From Gallionellaceae bacterium (GTDB lineage Bacteria; Pseudomonadota; Gammaproteobacteria; Burkholderiales; Gallionellaceae), in assembly GCA_003151655.1 (NCBI GenBank), contig PLYB01000001.1, positions 255-9,484 of the forward strand: DNA of 9,230 nucleotides, given 5' to 3'. Made by a program: the position numbers and the translations under genes. Within the stretch, counting starts at the first letter, position 1. Every line of letters begins with the position of its first letter. A model generated the notes under the pieces. It was not told the DNA's origin, searched no databases, and worked only from the letters and a program-made list of their open reading frames with translations. This document shows, in pieces, positions 5,860 to 9,230 of the stretch.

Positions 5860-6701
5860 GGTTTTTTGGTGGCACACCTACCAAGAATACGCTTCCAACC
5901 ATTTCTGGATGAAACGGCTTCCCGAAGAATATCAGCATACTCATCTGCATCGACACGATCATCTGAAAGCATGGGTTCTTCAACATGTTCAGACAAAAGC
6001 CGGAATCGCTCTAAGGGGGTTTTTCCAAGTTCAAGAATCCGGCTGTAAGCTTCACAGGAATAGGCAAAGGTTTCGCGTTTTGCAAAATCGATATCGAGCA
6101 GCCATTTTCGACGACGGGTTGCTGGAAGTCCTATCATTTCACGCTTGCAATTGTGAAAAATGTGAGCAGCTTCGTGTAACACATAATCTTCGAACCGATT
6201 GTTGATGCCGTAATACTTCATCGATACGTAGCAGGTTGTTTCTTCGCTCAAGCCAACAATGGTTGGCGCATCGTCAGCGAGAGCCTTGGCACCAAAGCTT
6301 GAGAGATACATGTTTGCAAGATTCCACGCCGTTCTGAGCCACGGTGCATTTTTGATGATCGTGCTTATCGTTGCTGGCGTCAGAAAAACAACCGAGTGCT
6401 CAAGCATGTCGAGGATGACTGTTTGCTCGTTACGCGGAAACAACCCTTGCACCATAGGGGTAACTTTTGTACGGACGTTTATGTCTAGCCTAGAATCATC
6501 GTGGCATTCAGATACGGCAGCGCGCTCAGTCCGTTTCAAAATCGCTGCGTTAAGTGCGCTACGCATTGCAGCTTCCCCGTTTACGCACTGTTCTATGATC
6601 GAACTACCTGGCCAATTCTGAAATAAGATATCGTCATGGTCACCGCTTGAGAGAAAGCGATCAATCTCTGCTTGTTGCTGCACATTCATCTCGAAGTCCA
6701 T
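5847..6701 (-). CDS. Predicted HEXXH zinc metallopeptidase, uncharacterised (284 aa)
   Basis: A soluble protein with the zinc-peptidase signature HEAAH at residues 176-180 (DYVLHEAAHIFHNCKR): two histidine ligands and a catalytic Glu. Thirty residues after the second His comes KRETFAYSCEAYSRI, in which Glu210 or Glu217 is a good candidate for the third ligand, as in gluzincins. The hydrophobic-helix context (YVLHEAAHIF) is typical. The N-terminal 160 residues contain no recognised domain; no signal peptide or membrane segment is seen, so the protein is probably cytoplasmic. It begins five nucleotides after the stop of the 119-aa gene, with AGG six nucleotides before the ATG (internal ATG at residue 5 is an alternative), so the two are an operon. 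The last residues derive from direct repeat copy 2. Not a standard ImmA/IrrE protein. Confidence 0.65.
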   Translation of the reverse strand: MDFEMNVQQQAEIDRFLSSGDHDDILFQNWPGSSIIEQCVNGEAAMRSALNAAILKRTERAAVSECHDDSRLDINVRTKVTPMVQGLFPRNEQTVILDMLEHSVVFLTPATISTIIKNAPWLRTAWNLANMYLSSFGAKALADDAPTIVGLSEETTCYVSMKYYGINNRFEDYVLHEAAHIFHNCKREMIGLPATRRRKWLLDIDFAKRETFAYSCEAYSRILELGKTPLERFRLLSEHVEEPMLSDDRVDADEYADILREAVSSRNGWKRILGRCATKKPTRS

Positions 6702-6706
6702 ACGGC

Positions 6707-7066
6707 CTACGTTGGCTTATCCCATTCAGGTGCGGGGTCTTCCTCAGCTATTTTGAGCAGCAGCTTTCCACCGCGTTCATCGTCAAAAAATTCTTGAATG
6801 AAATGATACGTGTGGTTCACGACATCAATCATCAACTTTTTCATTTCGGCATCGCTGATTCGCGAGAGATCATTCCACGGAATTTCACGGTTGGGTGTGT
6901 TGACGACAACATCAGTATAGTCACCGGTCTTAGAATCTGGAACTTTGCCAGTATGAAAATCTTCCAGAATTGAATTCCGAAAACATCTCAAGACGATGTG
7001 CTTGGCAAGTCGCTGCTGAATTGTTGGATCGGTAATAATAGCTTTGATAGCTTCTTCACTGTTCAT
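6707..7066 (-). CDS. Small helical protein upstream of the metallopeptidase (119 aa)
   Basis: The first gene of a two-gene minus-strand operon. It is soluble, acidic and mostly helical: an N-terminal helix pair (EEAIKAIITDPTIQQRLAKHIVLRCFRNSILEDFH), a polar loop (VPDSKTGDYTDVVVNTPNREIPW), a second helical region (SRISDAEMKKLMIDVVNHTYHFIQEFFDD) and an acidic end (IAEEDPAPEWDKPT). I have a vague memory of plasmid-borne hypotheticals with a similar 'ISDxEMKxLMIDVVNxTYxF' segment and a D-P-x-P-x-W-D end, but no function. GAGG lies about eight nucleotides before the ATG. Tight spacing to the metallopeptidase suggests a working partnership: a regulator, substrate or inhibitor are possibilities. Confidence 0.65.
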   Translation of the reverse strand: MNSEEAIKAIITDPTIQQRLAKHIVLRCFRNSILEDFHTGKVPDSKTGDYTDVVVNTPNREIPWNDLSRISDAEMKKLMIDVVNHTYHFIQEFFDDERGGKLLLKIAEEDPAPEWDKPT

Positions 7067-7227
7067 GATCAGACCTCACAAAAATTAAAGCAGGCTAGCT
7101 GTATATTGATAATGTAGCCCCGCCATTTTTGTTTGCTGGCGTGACGAGTTGGATTGACTGTCATGTACGGAATAGGGTAGGGCAACTGGCCTCCCTTGTA
7201 TAATCTCAGCTCCGCTAGGTTTGATCA

Positions 7228-7273
7228 AGGGCAATATCATGTCAGCTCCAAAATAGAAAGGGGATATTGCCCT
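7228..7273. repeat. 11-bp inverted repeat in the divergent gap
   Basis: AGGGCAATATC (7228-7238) is matched by its exact complement GATATTGCCCT (7263-7273) with a 24-nt loop. It sits in the 277-nt gap 7067-7343 between the minus-strand operon and the small membrane-protein gene. There is no following T-run. A second short stem (CGCCA/TGGCG) lies near 7120. The gap contains no convincing gene; a 65-codon minus-strand frame there looks fortuitous. Confidence 0.5.
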
Positions 7274-7343
7274 CATGAACACAATCCGCGATTAACTCAA
7301 AGTGGTTCGCTAACTGTCTTGCATTAATGATTAATTAAAAGAA

Positions 7344-7631
7344 ATGCCACTAAACTTATTACACCATTCCGCCAAGTCAAACAGGAAGCCAACAAGCCTG
7401 TCGATGAAAGTCATCAAATTAATTTCGATCTTGATCATAGTCATTTTGATTCTAATTCTAGCGGCATTACTATTTATTTACTTCGCGATTGGAGCTGTGT
7501 TTGTGTTCGGATATTTCTGGTGGAAAACTCTGGGCCATAGAAAGCAAATGCAAAGTGTTACCCCTCAACAATCTGCTCAGGACGGTTTGATAATCGAAGG
7601 TGAAATAATTGGCGAGAAAAAGGAGAAATAA
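7344..7631 (+). CDS. Small single-pass membrane protein
   Basis: A 95-aa ORF with a long hydrophobic segment at residues about 26-57 (ISILIIVILILILAALLFIYF and continuing to GYFWW), long enough for one extended or two short membrane helices, then a basic stretch (KTLGHRKQ) and a charged tail ending GLIIEGEIIGEKKEK. The positive charge on both sides leaves topology open. ATG 7404 (MKVIKLIS...) is an alternative start giving 75 residues, and the 20 residues before it look less protein-like; neither start has a good Shine-Dalgarno. Small membrane proteins with an 'IEGE' end are common hypotheticals; no function can be given. Confidence 0.55.
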   Translation: MPLNLLHHSAKSNRKPTSLSMKVIKLISILIIVILILILAALLFIYFAIGAVFVFGYFWWKTLGHRKQMQSVTPQQSAQDGLIIEGEIIGEKKEK

Positions 7632-8036
7632 TGTGACAGGAATTTGTCAGTAGAGGTCATTCGATAATGCACGTCGAATTCACACTAATCGGCCTAAGGA
7701 GACCTTGGCGATTTTCTGAAGAAGCAGTCGGCGCGGCCTGACTGAAGATCTGCTACGATGTTTTTCGAGCTGTCATTATTAACACCAAGCTGAATTTCAA
7801 AATCGCCACATAAAATGGCTACCTGTATGGGCGCGAAAATGACCAATATTTTTTTCCTTGTAGCTAGCAGGGTGAATTAGTGTTAGATTCCTATCAACTT
7901 TTTTCTGCACTATTAATTCGGAACAGTGAGCCCGACTGATAATTGTTAGTCATCTTTATGACGTCAACTCCTGCTCTCAGACAATTGCATGTTGAAGGCT
8001 AGATAAGAGAAGAAAAACCTATACAGGGGCTTAAGC
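7632..8036. other. 405-nt gap without a convincing gene
   Basis: No full gene was found here. Two short frames exist: a plus-strand 24-codon frame at 7667-7741 and a minus-strand 50-codon frame at 7694-7846 (TTG start, AAGGA before it) reading VIFAPIQVAILCGDFEIQL..., which is protein-like and may be a remnant. Near the next gene are an imperfect 18-bp palindrome (7934-7951) and TGACGTCA (7959-7966), followed by CAGACA (7978-7983), 18 nt, GATAAG (8002-8007), a weak promoter-like pair for the gene at 8037. Confidence 0.5.
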
Positions 8037-9230
8037 ATGACAGATCTTTCTGCAGATCAGTATTCTGCTGGTGAGCAGGGCTTGGGATATATTTATCAGC
8101 CTCGGTTTGCTTTGCTTCGGCTTTTGCAACTACCGGAAAGTACGTCGGTCCTGATCGAGAAGGACGATGATCTCGATTTCATAGACAAGGATGGTGTCAA
8201 GACGCTCGCCTCCCTCAAGCACAAGGCTGTCGGGGATCGCCTGACCGACCTGTCCACCGACTTCTGGAAGTCCGTTCGGATCTGGCTGGCACGCTACAAC
8301 CGCGATGGACGCAGCGAAGCCAATCTCCGCTTCTTTCTGTTCACGACGGGCACCGTCTCGAAAGCTTCCTTCCTACGGCACCTCCAATTTGATCCTCTCC
8401 CTGATGAGGACGAATCGACTTCGTTGTCGCAACTTGCGAACGACGCGCTCGCAAAAACCGAATCAGGGCTCATCGGCGGTATCGCCTTAGAGTTCCACAA
8501 ACTCAACAATGAGGAAAAGGAAGATTTCCTCTCGCGCATCGCCATATTCGATGGTGGCCCTCGAATCGTCGATGTGCCCTCGATCATCAAAGATCAGAAC
8601 ATGCGCAGCATCCGACGCGAATTTAGAGAAGCAGTTTTCGAGCGTCTAGAAGGTTGGTGGAACGACACCGTCGTCAATTTGTTGTCAGGCAAGCGCATGG
8701 AGGCGATTTACGGCTATGAAATCTCGGACAAACTTTCCGCATTTGCCGAGGAGTACAAGTCCGACAATCTCCCAATCATGTTTCGAGACAAGGCACCTCC
8801 AGGTGAAGTCGATGCGGAGAACGACCCGAGGCTTTTCGTTGTGCAGTTGCGGGAGATAGGCATCGCCTCTAACAGAATCCGCAATGCCATCTTGGACTAC
8901 TACAGAGCCTTCGAACAGCGGTCGGCCTGGGCGCGCGAGAATCTACTAGTCGCGGGTGAAATGGAAGCGTACGAAGATCGCCTCGTCGACGAGTGGAGCC
9001 GCTATCGGGACGTAGTCTTTGAAGATCTCAATGAAGAATGCGCAGATGCGATTCTTCTGGAGGCAGGCAAAGCTCTGTACAGGTGGGCCGACTTGGAAAG
9101 CGGCAACATAAATTTTCTTCGAATCCGGGAGCGAGTGACTGAGCCATTCGTCCTGCGTGGCGGTTTTCATATTCTTGCGAACACTCGCCCACTACCGAAA
9201 GTGTACTGGCACCCCCGTTTTCTAAACCGC
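8037..9230 (+). CDS. ABC-three-component (ABC-3C) defence protein, nuclease plus CTD, C-terminus cut by window end
   Basis: An uninterrupted 398-codon frame still open at the window end. The N-terminus (GEQGLGYIYQPRFALLRLL) and the pattern VLIEKDDDLDF (Glu41, Asp44-47) followed by SLKHK (Lys61-Lys63) match the DUF4297/Cap4-like PD-(D/E)XK nuclease domain that starts many ABC-3C effector proteins; the helix LTDLSTDFWKSVRIW follows as usual. The distal half, ending LRGGFHILAN...VYWHPRF, agrees with my memory of the CTD10-type C-terminal domain, whose end is near (HILA...WHP), so only a few residues are missing. In such systems an ABC ATPase and a middle component accompany this protein, and the nuclease is thought to act on invading DNA. 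AGGGG lies nine nucleotides before ATG 8037. Base composition is GC-richer than the preceding genes. Partner genes would lie after 9230. Confidence 0.75.
   Translation, partial: MTDLSADQYSAGEQGLGYIYQPRFALLRLLQLPESTSVLIEKDDDLDFIDKDGVKTLASLKHKAVGDRLTDLSTDFWKSVRIWLARYNRDGRSEANLRFFLFTTGTVSKASFLRHLQFDPLPDEDESTSLSQLANDALAKTESGLIGGIALEFHKLNNEEKEDFLSRIAIFDGGPRIVDVPSIIKDQNMRSIRREFREAVFERLEGWWNDTVVNLLSGKRMEAIYGYEISDKLSAFAEEYKSDNLPIMFRDKAPPGEVDAENDPRLFVVQLREIGIASNRIRNAILDYYRAFEQRSAWARENLLVAGEMEAYEDRLVDEWSRYRDVVFEDLNEECADAILLEAGKALYRWADLESGNINFLRIRERVTEPFVLRGGFHILANTRPLPKVYWHPRFLNR

Noticed and set aside
7085..7282. 65-codon minus-strand frame in the gap before the 119-aa gene
   Set aside because: No Shine-Dalgarno, contains both arms of the inverted repeat, and the sequence shows no domain.
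7667..7741. 24-codon plus frame (MHVEFTLIGLRRPWRFSEEAVGAA)
   Set aside because: RRPWRFSEEAV slightly recalls IS3-type OrfA starts, but it is too short and lacks a ribosome binding site, so an insertion sequence cannot be claimed.

Overview
The window looks like an accessory region (genomic island, integrative element or plasmid segment) of a proteobacterium, most likely a betaproteobacterium. The only core-like gene, ihfA, has an N-terminus (MTLTKAELVDLLFEKVGLNKREAK) that I associate with betaproteobacterial IHF-alpha. It stands here without its usual pheT partner, among small genes of unknown function, a toxin-antitoxin operon, a NERD nuclease and a defence gene. Taxonomy below class level cannot be read from the window, and no rRNA, tRNA, CRISPR array, integrase or intact transposase was seen.

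Layout: (1) 4-465, minus: a small multi-pass membrane protein, divergent from what follows. The 303-nt divergent gap carries a good minus-strand promoter and a possible plus-strand one. (2) 769-2840, plus: a 295-aa unknown protein, a possible 27-aa ORF that exactly bridges to a 72-aa helix-turn-helix protein, then a membrane-anchored NERD-domain nuclease. A perfect 13-bp inverted repeat lies directly before the ribosome binding site of the nuclease gene. (3) 2983-3889, plus: a tightly packed stability operon with a ParC-type/PaaA2-like antitoxin, a RelE/ParE toxin (ATGA overlap) and a 58-aa third protein. (4) 3908-4342: an unknown protein; 4442-4741: ihfA. (5) 4742-5859: a DUF6904-like gene flanked by two imperfect direct repeats of about 85 nt. 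(6) 7066-5847, minus: a two-gene operon of a 119-aa helical protein and a predicted HEXXH zinc metallopeptidase, both uncharacterised. (7) 7344-7631: a small membrane protein. (8) 7632-8036: 405 nt without a convincing gene. (9) 8037 to the window end: a nearly complete PD-(D/E)XK-nuclease/CTD protein resembling the effector of ABC-three-component (ABC-3C) defence systems. Its other components would lie beyond the edge.

No single pathway links the genes. The set fits a stability and defence cargo region: a TA module for maintenance, a NERD nuclease and an ABC-3C component as probable anti-DNA functions, and the metallopeptidase pair as the best candidate for an undescribed system. Base composition rises visibly at about 8040, suggesting that the defence gene has a separate origin from the AT-richer small genes before it.
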